IMG/VR virus record: IMGVR_UViG_3300033155_001206
Coordinates: 1 to 21,368 of that record
Origin: a virus
Direction: 5' to 3' (one strand)
DNA: 21,368 nucleotides
A program made the translations under genes and the position numbers. Below the pieces are notes generated by a model. The model worked only from the letters and a program-made list of their open reading frames with translations, searched no databases and was not told where the DNA came from. Shown here piece by piece: positions 12,728-21,368 of this stretch (positions are counted from its first letter, which is position 1; every line of letters begins with the position of its first letter).

Positions 12728-15700
12728 ATGGGTCAAGTAATACAAACATCCGACGCAGTTGCAAAGGATTTCCTACAGCAACCCACTGAGCAGGCGATCA
12801 AGTTAAAAAAGGCTATTGACGGTCTTGAAGATTCACTTGAGGACACTCTTAAATTAACCAGTCAATTTTTAAGTGAAATTCAAAAGCAAGGCGGACCAAA
12901 AACCGTTAAGCAGTTTGAGCAAGTTGAAATGGCTGTTAAAGCGATTAATGACGCTGAACAGCAATCTATTAAAATTGCAAATCTTAGAGAGAAAATCAAT
13001 AAGAAGCTCGATGATCAGCTTAAGGATAGAATTGATGGAACCGAAGAATTGACAGATCTTCAAAAGAAGCAAATCCGACTAGAAAAAACACTTACCAATT
13101 CAATTGACGATCAAGCTGTTGCAGTTGAAGAATTAAATGTTTTAGCATCAGAGCAGCGTAAGATAAACAAACAACTTGCCAAGGAAAAACTAGGACTTGT
13201 TACTGTTTACGAGAGGGAGAGTAAGCGATTAAATGAACTAAGAAAACAATACAAGTCTTTAGCTCTTGAGGGGAGGGAAAATACTCAGGTAGCGAAGGAT
13301 TTGAAGGTTGAAATTGATCAGCTTGATGAATCCTTGAAAGCAGTTGATGCATCCGTAGGTCAAAATCAGCGTAATGTTGGGAATTACACAGAAGGAGTAA
13401 AGGAGGCCATTGAATCAACGGGTGCTTTTGATGAAGTTCTTGGAAGCCTATCTAAGATTCAAAACATTGTAGCTAAATTCACCAACATAGCTGGGGAAGA
13501 GACTGATGATTTCGCCGATAAAACAGAGGGAGCTACAAGAAGTCAATCTGGACTTGTTAGGGGGTTAGGGTTTACTAGAAAGGGACTAAAAAGACTGAAA
13601 GTAGCTATTGCAGCAAGCGGAATTGGCGCTCTTCTATTAGCTGTAGCATCCCTTGGAAGTTTCTTTTCTAAAAGCGCATCTGGATCTAGGAAATTCTCCA
13701 AAGTACTTGGGGGATTGGGTGCAGTGGTTAGTGTATTATCTGGTAGATTGGTTTTATTAGGCGGTGCTGTTGTGGATGTGTTTCAAGCTTTCGGGTTTCA
13801 ACTCAAAGCGGTTAGCAGGCTATTAAAAGGTGATTTTAGCGGCGCAGCAGATGCCGCTACAAAAGCCTTAAATCAACAAGCGTCTGCGTCTAGCAGAATG
13901 GAGAGAGCTCTTGGAGGTATAGCTAAAGCAGCTTCAGAAGCTTACGATAGAGGGTCTCAGCTTGCTGATTTAGAATTTATAAATAAAGAGAACACTAGAA
14001 ACATTAAACTGCAAGTCGCTGAGTTAAATAAGCTTGCTGAGATTCAGCAATCAATTGCAGACGATGCAACTAGATCCTTTAATCAAAGAGAGTCCGCAGG
14101 GAAGAAAGCAGCTAAAGCATCTGAGGACGCTGCAAAAAAACAATTAGAACTAGCTCTAGCGGAAGAAGAGATTGCGAAGAGAAGGTTTGAAATTGCTACC
14201 GTTGAAGGGCAGATAGATGAAGAGGCTGCCGACGCTCTAAATGAATCAGTGATTCAGAGAATCGAAGCTGAAAAAGAACTAAGTCTAGCAGTCGAGGAGA
14301 ACGTTAGATTCAGAAGAGAGTTAAAACAGGATGAGCTAGAAAAGAATCTTGACATTTTAATAGACGGGTTTGATAATCAAAAAACTATTAATGAAAGACT
14401 GATAGCTGATGATAGAACAACATTGTTGCAAAAAATTGATCTTTTCAGGAAGACAGAAGATGAAGCTCAAAAATCATTTAATACTCAGGTAGAAACAATA
14501 CAGCAGTTTACTAGAAAAAGAATTGATGCAAATGAATTGTTAGCTACTTCCGATGCTGTGTTGTTAAATCAGAGGATAAGAAGCCTTGGGTTGTCTGAGA
14601 TTATTGAAGGTAGACTTCTTGAGGTTATTCGGGAAAGAAGAACGGCACTACAAGATATCTCCGACCTAGAAAGAGATCTGCAAGCTATTAGAGAAGAATC
14701 CGCAAAAGAAGCACGCGCGACCCAGGAGACAATAAATGAAACCGAACAAGAGCAATTTAAAAGACAAATTGAGCTTGCGGAAGATGTTTCTTCAAAGGAA
14801 ATTGAAATTCTAAAAGATAAAGCAAAGCAATCCGGAGATGTGTCTCAGCAGGAGTTAGCTCAACTACAAGCTGATTTAGATGCGGAATTTGAGCTTAGGA
14901 AAAACGCTTTAATTGCACAAGCAGAGTTCGAGCTTTCCAATGAAGAGCTGACCGCAGAGGAAAAAGAGCTGATCAATGAAAAACTACAGAATGATATTGC
15001 AAGACTCGACCAGCAAAGAGTTGATCAAGAAGCTCAAACATTAGATGAGATTGAGAAGCTTAACGAAGCTTCAAGACAAAGAATACAAAAAGCCAACAGG
15101 GAAGCTATAGTTGCATTTGCTGAGGAGCAGTCTCAGGCATTGATTGAAGAATCACAAAAAACCATTGAAGCAATTGAGAACGAAATAAACACGTCGGTAC
15201 AAGAAGCTGATGCTCTTGCTAATGCTGCAGCTCAAGGTCAAGTGGATGCTCAAAAGTCAATTGCTGAAGAGAAAAAGAGACAGAATGACCTAGAAGCTCA
15301 AAGGCTTAACGAACAACAAAAGCAACAAAGAATAGAAGCAACGCTTGCTGCATTGAAGCTAATTGCCGCTAGAGCGGAACAAGGAGATGCTGACCTAGCC
15401 TTACCTCAAGCCTTAACTGATATATCAACCACTTTAGGATTCATTAGGGGTCTTGATTTCTTCTATGAAGGAACTGAAAACACCGGGACCGTATCCAATC
15501 CATTGGACTCCAAGGGTGGTAGATTAGCAGTGTTACATGATAACGAACGAGTAATGACTCAAAACCAAAATCAAAAGGTTGGAACGCTTACTAATAACGA
15601 GCTTGCAGATATTGCATTTGATTACAATAATGGAAACTTAGTCCCATTCGATTACGGATTATTGCAGCTAAATGGATTAACACAGTCGGACTTAAATATC

Positions 15701-15919
15701 ATTCAAACCCCTACCAGCTTAAATACTTCAACGCTAGAAAGAAAACTTGATAAAGTAAATTCTTCAATAAATGATTTACCAAGAAGAATGCCTCATTCTA
15801 CAACAGAATGGGATGATGTATACGAGTCCCTAGTTACTCGAATGGCAACAAAGGATGGTATAATTGAGAATCAAATACACGGAAAGCCAAGAGCAGAAAG
15901 GAGTGGTAGATGGGATTAA
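12728..15919 (+). CDS. Tail tape measure protein
   Basis: The tape measure sets tail length and passes into the host envelope during DNA ejection. At 1063 residues it is the largest protein here and shows the expected composition: long coiled coils rich in Glu, Lys, Gln and Ala (about residues 25-210 and 430-890), separated by a hydrophobic region at about 290-350 (IAASGIGALLLAVASLGSFF and GGLGAVVSVLSGRLVLLGG) that may span or disturb the inner membrane. A glycine-rich folded end (about 900-1063) includes KGGRLAVLHDNERVM, a type of segment common at the C-terminus of Bacteroidota tape measures. No peptidoglycan hydrolase motif is evident. By the usual 1.5 angstrom per residue the tail would be near 160 nm. 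The start abuts the previous stop and the end overlaps the next gene by 10 bases. Confidence 0.92.
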   Translation: MGQVIQTSDAVAKDFLQQPTEQAIKLKKAIDGLEDSLEDTLKLTSQFLSEIQKQGGPKTVKQFEQVEMAVKAINDAEQQSIKIANLREKINKKLDDQLKDRIDGTEELTDLQKKQIRLEKTLTNSIDDQAVAVEELNVLASEQRKINKQLAKEKLGLVTVYERESKRLNELRKQYKSLALEGRENTQVAKDLKVEIDQLDESLKAVDASVGQNQRNVGNYTEGVKEAIESTGAFDEVLGSLSKIQNIVAKFTNIAGEETDDFADKTEGATRSQSGLVRGLGFTRKGLKRLKVAIAASGIGALLLAVASLGSFFSKSASGSRKFSKVLGGLGAVVSVLSGRLVLLGGAVVDVFQAFGFQLKAVSRLLKGDFSGAADAATKALNQQASASSRMERALGGIAKAASEAYDRGSQLADLEFINKENTRNIKLQVAELNKLAEIQQSIADDATRSFNQRESAGKKAAKASEDAAKKQLELALAEEEIAKRRFEIATVEGQIDEEAADALNESVIQRIEAEKELSLAVEENVRFRRELKQDELEKNLDILIDGFDNQKTINERLIADDRTTLLQKIDLFRKTEDEAQKSFNTQVETIQQFTRKRIDANELLATSDAVLLNQRIRSLGLSEIIEGRLLEVIRERRTALQDISDLERDLQAIREESAKEARATQETINETEQEQFKRQIELAEDVSSKEIEILKDKAKQSGDVSQQELAQLQADLDAEFELRKNALIAQAEFELSNEELTAEEKELINEKLQNDIARLDQQRVDQEAQTLDEIEKLNEASRQRIQKANREAIVAFAEEQSQALIEESQKTIEAIENEINTSVQEADALANAAAQGQVDAQKSIAEEKKRQNDLEAQRLNEQQKQQRIEATLAALKLIAARAEQGDADLALPQALTDISTTLGFIRGLDFFYEGTENTGTVSNPLDSKGGRLAVLHDNERVMTQNQNQKVGTLTNNELADIAFDYNNGNLVPFDYGLLQLNGLTQSDLNIIQTPTSLNTSTLERKLDKVNSSINDLPRRMPHSTTEWDDVYESLVTRMATKDGIIENQIHGKPRAERSGRWD

Positions 15920-17709
15920 TAAATGTAAATCTTGATGGACTTCAGACCAGGCCTAGAAATACAGAGGAGATAGAGGTTAATTTCTCGTATACAAACGAGT
16001 CGAAACAATTCAATGTATCAAGGTCTCAACCGTCTATTACAGTTAATGCTTTAGAGTTCGTAAACATTGCAGGAAACAAAGCTGCAAGTAAGATTTTTGG
16101 CTACAAAAAAGCAGGGTTGAATGGCGGCTTAGGATTGACTCAAGGAATGCCTTTAGATTTTTCAGTTTCAGACGATGGTTCAGAAATCGAAATTTTCAAA
16201 GGGTTTGTAGACTTCTATTCAGGATACAACAAGAAGTCTGATTCAGAGGTAGCTGTGAATATAAAAGCCTTAGACGATCTAACTTCCATTGATGCAAGAG
16301 CGGCTGGAATTACCATGGGTCTTTTAGAAGCCGAAGGGGTTTTGTCTCTATCTGACTTTGTAGATGTGCCTTATTTAATTGAAAAGCCCTTCAACCTGCT
16401 TGAGTTGGCATTACTTAGTCTTACTATTTACAACCTAGTTAAACAACAGATTGATTTAGTAAGGGAGTCAATCGACATCATTACCGCATTCACGGAAACG
16501 ATCAGTATTCAGGTTGTAGGAGCTGGAGCAACTACTTCACCTGTTGCCGCTGCATTAGGATTAGCTTTAAGATTGGCCGCGTTAACCGCTGCAAGTGTTG
16601 CGCTGTCGATTCAATTAGTTAAGTTAACAAAAGACTTGATTGACAGAATCCTACCACCAACCAGATATCATAAAGGAATCTATCTCAAAACCCTTTTAGA
16701 GAAATCTTTTGGATACATGGGGTATCAATTCGAAAGCTCGATTTCCGAGTTGAATAACTTGGTTTATGTACCTACAAAGGAAAAGGAAGGCCCACTCAAA
16801 AAAGGCCAGCCAGGAAACGGGGCGCCAAGAGCTGGTGATGCCGGATATCGTGTCGATGGATTAATAAACGAGACGTTGAACATGTTTTATGCCGACTTGT
16901 TTGTTCATGATGGAGTTGTTCAAATGGAGTCATTTTCAAACACTGGGTTTTGGGATAAAACCAGTAATTATGTTTTAAGCACTCCTTTAATAGAAGACAC
17001 TCCTTTTTATCAGAACGGTAGTGAGTCAGTAAACATTAATGAACTCAATCAATTCAGGTTAATCGAATTTAAAGTTGATGATCGGGATATTTGGACACGC
17101 AGAAACTTCACGGGAACCATTTCAGAAGTACATACTACCCAAATTACAACAACAGAGAATAGAGCAGTAGGAGTCAAAGGAGTTGAGGAAGTGAAGATGC
17201 CATTCGCATTGGGGAATAGAAAGGATTCATTGACAGATCTTGAAGAGGCGATAAAAAGTCTTTTGAAATTAGTTGATAGTTTACTGAATGCTTTAGGTGG
17301 ATCAAGCCAATTATCGGAAGTAATTGAAAACCGAAAAGGTAAACTGAAAATCGAGAATCATGAAATAGCAACTCCAAAACTGATTTATGTTAATCCAAAT
17401 CTAAGCCTTCCTTCTAATCACAGGGATTTATGGAGTGCATTGGTTCTTGAAATGAAATACCATGGTCAAAAGTCATTTGTAAGAAACAATTTCGGAGGTC
17501 AGTACACACTATATGAAAATGTAAAAATACCGCTAAGCTTTAGAGAAGCTGTGGAAGCTTTTAAGTCCAGGTTCTTTTCGTTAGATGACGGAAGAAGAGC
17601 TTTGTTTGATGGAAATCCTGTTTGGCTTCCAGAACTAGGATACGGAATTATCAGCATTAGAGTTCAAGAGCCATGGACTAACAACCTTAAAGAAACATTT
17701 GTAGCATGA
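15910..17709 (+). CDS. Putative tail hub or distal tail protein with hydrophobic segments
   Basis: Placed directly after the tape measure, where siphoviruses code the distal tail or hub protein that closes the tube and seats the tip. In 599 residues the N-terminal 130 are beta-rich (ITVNALEFVNIAG, EIFKGFVDFYSGYN), in keeping with a distal tail or hub domain. Residues about 160-180 (FNLLELALLSLTIYNLV) and 208-241 (SPVAAALGLALRLAALTAAS then VALSIQLVKL) are strongly hydrophobic and separated by an amphipathic helix, which is unusual for a hub. The C-terminal 280 residues are again mixed beta, ending LGYGIISIRVQEPW. The gene overlaps its neighbours by 10 and 4 bases. The hub role is inferred from order. 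Confidence 0.7.
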   Translation: MGLINVNLDGLQTRPRNTEEIEVNFSYTNESKQFNVSRSQPSITVNALEFVNIAGNKAASKIFGYKKAGLNGGLGLTQGMPLDFSVSDDGSEIEIFKGFVDFYSGYNKKSDSEVAVNIKALDDLTSIDARAAGITMGLLEAEGVLSLSDFVDVPYLIEKPFNLLELALLSLTIYNLVKQQIDLVRESIDIITAFTETISIQVVGAGATTSPVAAALGLALRLAALTAASVALSIQLVKLTKDLIDRILPPTRYHKGIYLKTLLEKSFGYMGYQFESSISELNNLVYVPTKEKEGPLKKGQPGNGAPRAGDAGYRVDGLINETLNMFYADLFVHDGVVQMESFSNTGFWDKTSNYVLSTPLIEDTPFYQNGSESVNINELNQFRLIEFKVDDRDIWTRRNFTGTISEVHTTQITTTENRAVGVKGVEEVKMPFALGNRKDSLTDLEEAIKSLLKLVDSLLNALGGSSQLSEVIENRKGKLKIENHEIATPKLIYVNPNLSLPSNHRDLWSALVLEMKYHGQKSFVRNNFGGQYTLYENVKIPLSFREAVEAFKSRFFSLDDGRRALFDGNPVWLPELGYGIISIRVQEPWTNNLKETFVA

Positions 17710-18029
17710 TAGATTTTAATCAAATACTAAAAGAAGCTCAAAATGGGAAAGACCCAATGCAATTTGTAAAAGGGTTTACAGACAAAATCCTAAAGGAATC
17801 AGAAAAGCACCTGGAGTCTTTACCGGAAGAACAGCGAAAGCAATCAATCAAAATACTATCGCAAACAAAAGGAGTGCTAGACTCATTAGCCTCACCAAAA
17901 CAAAAGAAAGTTAGTCCATCAAACTTAAATGACTTTCTTGATCAAAAAGCAAAAGAAACGAGTAAAGCTCAGGAGAAAATATCACAATTAGGAAAGGACC
18001 TAGCAAACATATTCCCGAATGGCATTTAG
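17706..18029 (+). CDS. Small helical tail protein (107 aa)
   Basis: Not recognised. The product is hydrophilic, Lys- and Glu-rich and probably helical throughout, with helices near residues 5-60 (FVKGFTDKILKESEKHLES) and 75-100 (NDFLDQKAKETSKAQEKI). It has no membrane segment or cysteine. It overlaps the hub gene by 4 bases (ATGA) and the following large gene by 11. A small helical protein between hub and tip genes could be an assembly chaperone for one of them, but that is a guess from position. Confidence 0.75.
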   Translation: MIDFNQILKEAQNGKDPMQFVKGFTDKILKESEKHLESLPEEQRKQSIKILSQTKGVLDSLASPKQKKVSPSNLNDFLDQKAKETSKAQEKISQLGKDLANIFPNGI

Positions 18030-20568
18030 AACAACAGAGAGCAAATTTTATTACCAAGGATCAAATGGTGAAAACCTCGATTTAAACCCATTACAATTCA
18101 CGCAGAATTTAGCTGGTGGTGTTTTAGAAAGAGTTAAGTCGGTAAAGAAAGTAGCTGTCTCTGTACTTACGGATGCCTCTGTAGGTGTACCGTTCTTCGT
18201 AGATGGAAACGTTTTATACAGAACTTCAGGAAGTTTTGTTGATGCTGGTTTCTGGGTAGGTGATACGATAAGTGTATTTAATGAGTCAATTGGTGGAGGA
18301 TGGATATTTGAAGATAGGGAGATCACCAGTATTTCAAACGACGGTCTTCAGGTTTATTTTGATGGCCTTCCTGTTGCTGCGGTTGGTTTCGGTTCTGGTA
18401 GTTGTTACAATAAAACACCGTTAAGAGCTTTTCAATTAGGCTTCGGGATTATTCAAAACGATGAATCGTTCAATGTAATTTCAAAGATCGATGGTAGTTC
18501 TCAGCAGTTTTATTCACCGACTGAGGTTGGAGCTGGTCCTGTTGGCGCCAGAGACACATCCTTTCAAGACTGTATCCCATTAGGTACAACTAGATCATGG
18601 CTCACCAAAGATCAGGTTAGGGTTCGATTCGTTCAAGATCTCCCATTCACTGAACTTGAAGGATATCCGCAAGAATTTGAGATTGAGCACACTTTTGAAA
18701 TAGTGCCATTTGTTTTGGACGGTGAGCTTGGGAATCTTCAGAATGATATACTGCCAGAGTTGTTCCAAAACAACAACTCATTGAAGTACGCGTTTGAAGC
18801 TGAGTTTAAAACAAGTAATTCGAATCCTAACACAGCAAAAACCGGCAGGTTTGAACAGTCATTAGGAGCTGTAAGCTGGTTTAACAGAAACTTCAACAAT
18901 CTAAACAATCAGTACAGCGTAGACTCAGTCGATCATACTGATGACTTAACCGCTCAAGTTGTAGATTCAATCCAAGTTGGAGCAATCACCAATAACACCC
19001 TTGTATTAAATTCAGCAGACGGGACATTTGTAAACGGTCAAAGAGTCATTTTAGATGTTTTCTACCTGGCTTCTGAGTCTGAATACCTACCTAACCCAGA
19101 CGATCCAGCTTCGAGTGTAGTTTCAACTCATGACGTTCACGAGAATTTTATATGGGAAAAGGTGGTTCTTCAGATTGGTTTAGGTAGTAGTTCATCAGGA
19201 TTTATTATTGATGCTTCAGCTACTTTGCTTGGCCCAAGTCAGATTCAAATCGATTTTCAAACTCAGTATAGCGCAAGTGAACAACTCAGATTAGATCAAA
19301 CCAAATACTATGGTATTGCTGTTAATTTATCAGATCAATCAGTAGGACCTGAATTTACAGATAAGGTTCCTTTACTTTGCGAAGTAAAAGAGTATACTAA
19401 ATCGGTAGATGTTCCAGATCTATTCACTGTCAATGGAAATATTAGAGTTTTTCCGCATAATCAAAACATTGGTGTTGATTCAGGGTATACTGACTTCAAG
19501 GGCTGGGTTGAAGATGGGGTTGTACTACAGATTCCATTTGGGTTAAACTTAGATCAAATTGCTAGAGTTCAAAGTTTAGAGGTCGGAGTCATTGCTTATA
19601 ACCCAATAGATGGAGATTTATTTGTGATTGATAAGTTCAATATTAGCCTGTCTAGTCAAGTGCTGGCACCAAACGGAACTCAGTACTTTACATTGGACGG
19701 AACAAGGAACTACAAACTTGAAGATGGGAGTCAATTTAACACACTTCAGCTGGGGCATCAGGGAACAACATTTATAAAGCCCTCCACAGTTGAACCAGGA
19801 GTGGATATTACTTACAACGGGTACTTACTTACCTGCGGTTACAAAATCCCATGGCAAGAGTGGGATTCAATTCAGGCGAATACTTCCTTTTTTAATCCTT
19901 CTCAAGAGAATAATGGACTAAATAAGAATACTTCAAATTATGCAGGCTCTACTTTACCGGACACCACACCAAATCCGTACATCGTTGCTATGTCGGTTAT
20001 GGCAAGTGTTCTAGTTGCTAATGAAGATTCGAATGACTTCGGGACTGTTACACAGTATACCTCAATTACTTCAGCTTGTACAGTTAACGATTATAGCGAA
20101 GGAAGTTCCTTTCCAGGGTGGGCTGTTTCTATAGGTACGTCTACGGTCGGTGGCGCTGATCTCGAAGGTAATATTGCTGATAGTGAAAACACGTTAATCA
20201 CTACTACTTATACACCTTCAGGAGGAGATACCTCAATAATAACAGATCCTTATGGAATAGATCGATTTGACAATGCAAACGGAGGGCCGATTTCAATAAG
20301 AGAGTTATCATCAATTCGAGGGTCAGAGTCGGATAATCCATTAGTTCCTGTTGCAGGAGAAACATTCTTAAAATTAACAGACAATGGGACGGAAATTGTT
20401 ACAGAGTCAATGATTGATTTTAACAGGATAGACCCGACCATAGGAAAAAGAATAACCTCAAGACTGGGTTGTTTGTCTTCATCTGGCGGAATTCCACCCG
20501 GAGCAAAAATTACTGAGTCAGGAATTGTGAAGGTAACTGAGTCTGGGGATATTAAAGTAATTGAATAA
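18019..20568 (+). CDS. Large tail-tip or receptor-binding candidate (849 aa)
   Basis: An 849-residue, beta-rich, Ser-, Asn- and Gly-rich protein typical of phage tip or fiber proteins. The N-terminal 100 residues (MAFRTTESKFYYQGSNGE) probably bind the hub. The centre is a series of beta domains with no enzymatic motif that I can identify. The extreme C-terminus carries degenerate 8-residue repeats (ITESGIVK, VTESGDIK, VIE), a short repeating strand as seen at the ends of fibers and adhesins in this phylum. The gene overlaps the preceding one by 11 bases and the next by 1 (TAATG). By its place after the hub it most likely forms part of the tail tip or contacts the receptor; the receptor cannot be inferred. 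Confidence 0.7.
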   Translation: MAFRTTESKFYYQGSNGENLDLNPLQFTQNLAGGVLERVKSVKKVAVSVLTDASVGVPFFVDGNVLYRTSGSFVDAGFWVGDTISVFNESIGGGWIFEDREITSISNDGLQVYFDGLPVAAVGFGSGSCYNKTPLRAFQLGFGIIQNDESFNVISKIDGSSQQFYSPTEVGAGPVGARDTSFQDCIPLGTTRSWLTKDQVRVRFVQDLPFTELEGYPQEFEIEHTFEIVPFVLDGELGNLQNDILPELFQNNNSLKYAFEAEFKTSNSNPNTAKTGRFEQSLGAVSWFNRNFNNLNNQYSVDSVDHTDDLTAQVVDSIQVGAITNNTLVLNSADGTFVNGQRVILDVFYLASESEYLPNPDDPASSVVSTHDVHENFIWEKVVLQIGLGSSSSGFIIDASATLLGPSQIQIDFQTQYSASEQLRLDQTKYYGIAVNLSDQSVGPEFTDKVPLLCEVKEYTKSVDVPDLFTVNGNIRVFPHNQNIGVDSGYTDFKGWVEDGVVLQIPFGLNLDQIARVQSLEVGVIAYNPIDGDLFVIDKFNISLSSQVLAPNGTQYFTLDGTRNYKLEDGSQFNTLQLGHQGTTFIKPSTVEPGVDITYNGYLLTCGYKIPWQEWDSIQANTSFFNPSQENNGLNKNTSNYAGSTLPDTTPNPYIVAMSVMASVLVANEDSNDFGTVTQYTSITSACTVNDYSEGSSFPGWAVSIGTSTVGGADLEGNIADSENTLITTTYTPSGGDTSIITDPYGIDRFDNANGGPISIRELSSIRGSESDNPLVPVAGETFLKLTDNGTEIVTESMIDFNRIDPTIGKRITSRLGCLSSSGGIPPGAKITESGIVKVTESGDIKVIE

Positions 20569-21368
20569 TGATATTAGAGCGACTAACAAACCCTAATCCA
20601 ATGCCGCTTTGCGTGGCTCAAGATAAAATTGATGTAAAGGTATTAAGACTTCCTAGTGATGTGGTAAAATTAGATTTCCCATCATGCAGGTGTCCTATTA
20701 GTATTCCGGTTTTTGCGGATTCAACAGATTCATCATCTCATTTGAATGACATACTTCCGAGTTTATATAGAAAGGTAGTGAGTGCCGATACTTTTGTTTT
20801 CAGTCTGGAAAAAGATGGAGTAGAAGTGTTTGATGATAATCAGATTAGAAACGGCGATGCTGGAGAGTTTTATGACATCGGAACGTGGAGTACATTTTCG
20901 GAGCAAGAGAATTACATAGGTATTATTATCCATTGGCGAACAGTTCTATCCGCTCACGGGCCAGGGGAATATGTACTGAAAGCAGATAAAACTATACTTG
21001 GTATCGCAAGTCAAGAAGTGTCTGCAACGTATAAGCTTATGAATTTCGGGCCAGCCGCATTAGGAACTGTAAGAATTGATGGTATTCAGTCAGGGAGAAT
21101 TGATAGCGCTGATTTCGACTACACCGACTTGGTTACAAATGGTCGCTCAGGATGGCCGCAACAAATTCGAATCAAGGGAGAGTTCATTCCTGAAGACGAT
21201 TCGCATGAGAAAGACTTTATTCTAGACGGACAGAGAAAGAAACAGCAAATACAAAGAAGCGTTGTTAAGAATTACACACTTAACACTAAGCTAATACCTT
21301 CTGAAATCAGTGAGTTAATTAGGTATAATTACCTTTTAGCAAATCAACTTACTATAACAGATTATAAC
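20568..21368 (+). CDS. Tail-tip or baseplate-like protein, cut by the window edge
   Basis: ATG at 20568 overlaps the previous stop (TAATG) and the frame stays open for 267 codons to the end of the window, so the C-terminus is missing. The product starts MILERLTNPNPMPLCV and is beta-rich, with a cysteine pair (CRC, about residues 40-42) and a segment rich in strands (IGIIIHWRTVLSAHGPGEY, about 117-135). The stretch KNYTLNTKLIPSEISELIRY near the end of the visible part has the look of a structural domain shared among tail proteins of Bacteroidota siphoviruses. It is probably another component of the tail tip. No enzymatic motif is visible so far. Confidence 0.72.
   Translation, partial: MILERLTNPNPMPLCVAQDKIDVKVLRLPSDVVKLDFPSCRCPISIPVFADSTDSSSHLNDILPSLYRKVVSADTFVFSLEKDGVEVFDDNQIRNGDAGEFYDIGTWSTFSEQENYIGIIIHWRTVLSAHGPGEYVLKADKTILGIASQEVSATYKLMNFGPAALGTVRIDGIQSGRIDSADFDYTDLVTNGRSGWPQQIRIKGEFIPEDDSHEKDFILDGQRKKQQIQRSVVKNYTLNTKLIPSEISELIRYNYLLANQLTITDYN

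Overview
The window is the packaging, head and tail region of a tailed double-stranded DNA phage (free phage or prophage) of a Bacteroidota host, probably a marine or environmental Flavobacteriia or Cytophagia relative. Three things point to this host. Both clear promoters match the Bacteroidota sigma consensus (TTTG-N19-TAnnTTTG). Start codons sit behind A-rich leaders rather than Shine-Dalgarno sequences. The DNA is AT-rich. All convincing genes are on the + strand and nearly all abut or overlap by ATGA, TAATG or TGATG junctions, so they are tightly coupled. I see no integrase, att site, tRNA, rRNA, CRISPR array or insertion sequence, so prophage and free phage cannot be told apart here.

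Layout: (1) 1-410 is the tail of an upstream operon: the last codons of one gene, an 83-residue acidic protein, a possible 17-codon ORF and a terminator hairpin. (2) 426-478 is a promoter with two tandem 16-bp palindromes. (3) 500-5887 is the first operon: an 18-codon leader ORF, NinG-like recombination protein, a 40-residue single-span membrane protein, a 90-residue unknown, small and large terminase, portal, a small unknown protein and a scaffold-like protein. (4) 5889-5944 is a second promoter with the same arrangement of paired palindromes, followed by a G-rich leader of about 95 nt. (5) 6046-10535 holds the major capsid protein and four connector or fiber-like proteins. (6) 10572-21368 is the tail module: putative tail tube, a 70-residue protein and two further small proteins in the tail-chaperone position, a 1063-residue tape measure, a large hub-like protein with hydrophobic segments, a small helical protein, an 849-residue tip or fiber protein, and a further tail protein running off the window. 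There is no sheath gene and the tape measure is long, which suggests a siphovirus; at the usual 1.5 angstrom per residue the tail would be roughly 160 nm.

The most unusual feature is regulatory. The two promoters share the same geometry: palindrome, 22 bp, palindrome, 23 bp, -7 box, with the second palindrome supplying the -33 element. The palindromes (TTTAGA...TCTAAA type) occur only at these two places as far as I could find by eye, and they resemble DtxR/MntR metalloregulator boxes. This suggests one regulator governing both the packaging and the structural operons. A second oddity is a DnaJ-like pair of CxxCxGxG motifs inside the portal protein.
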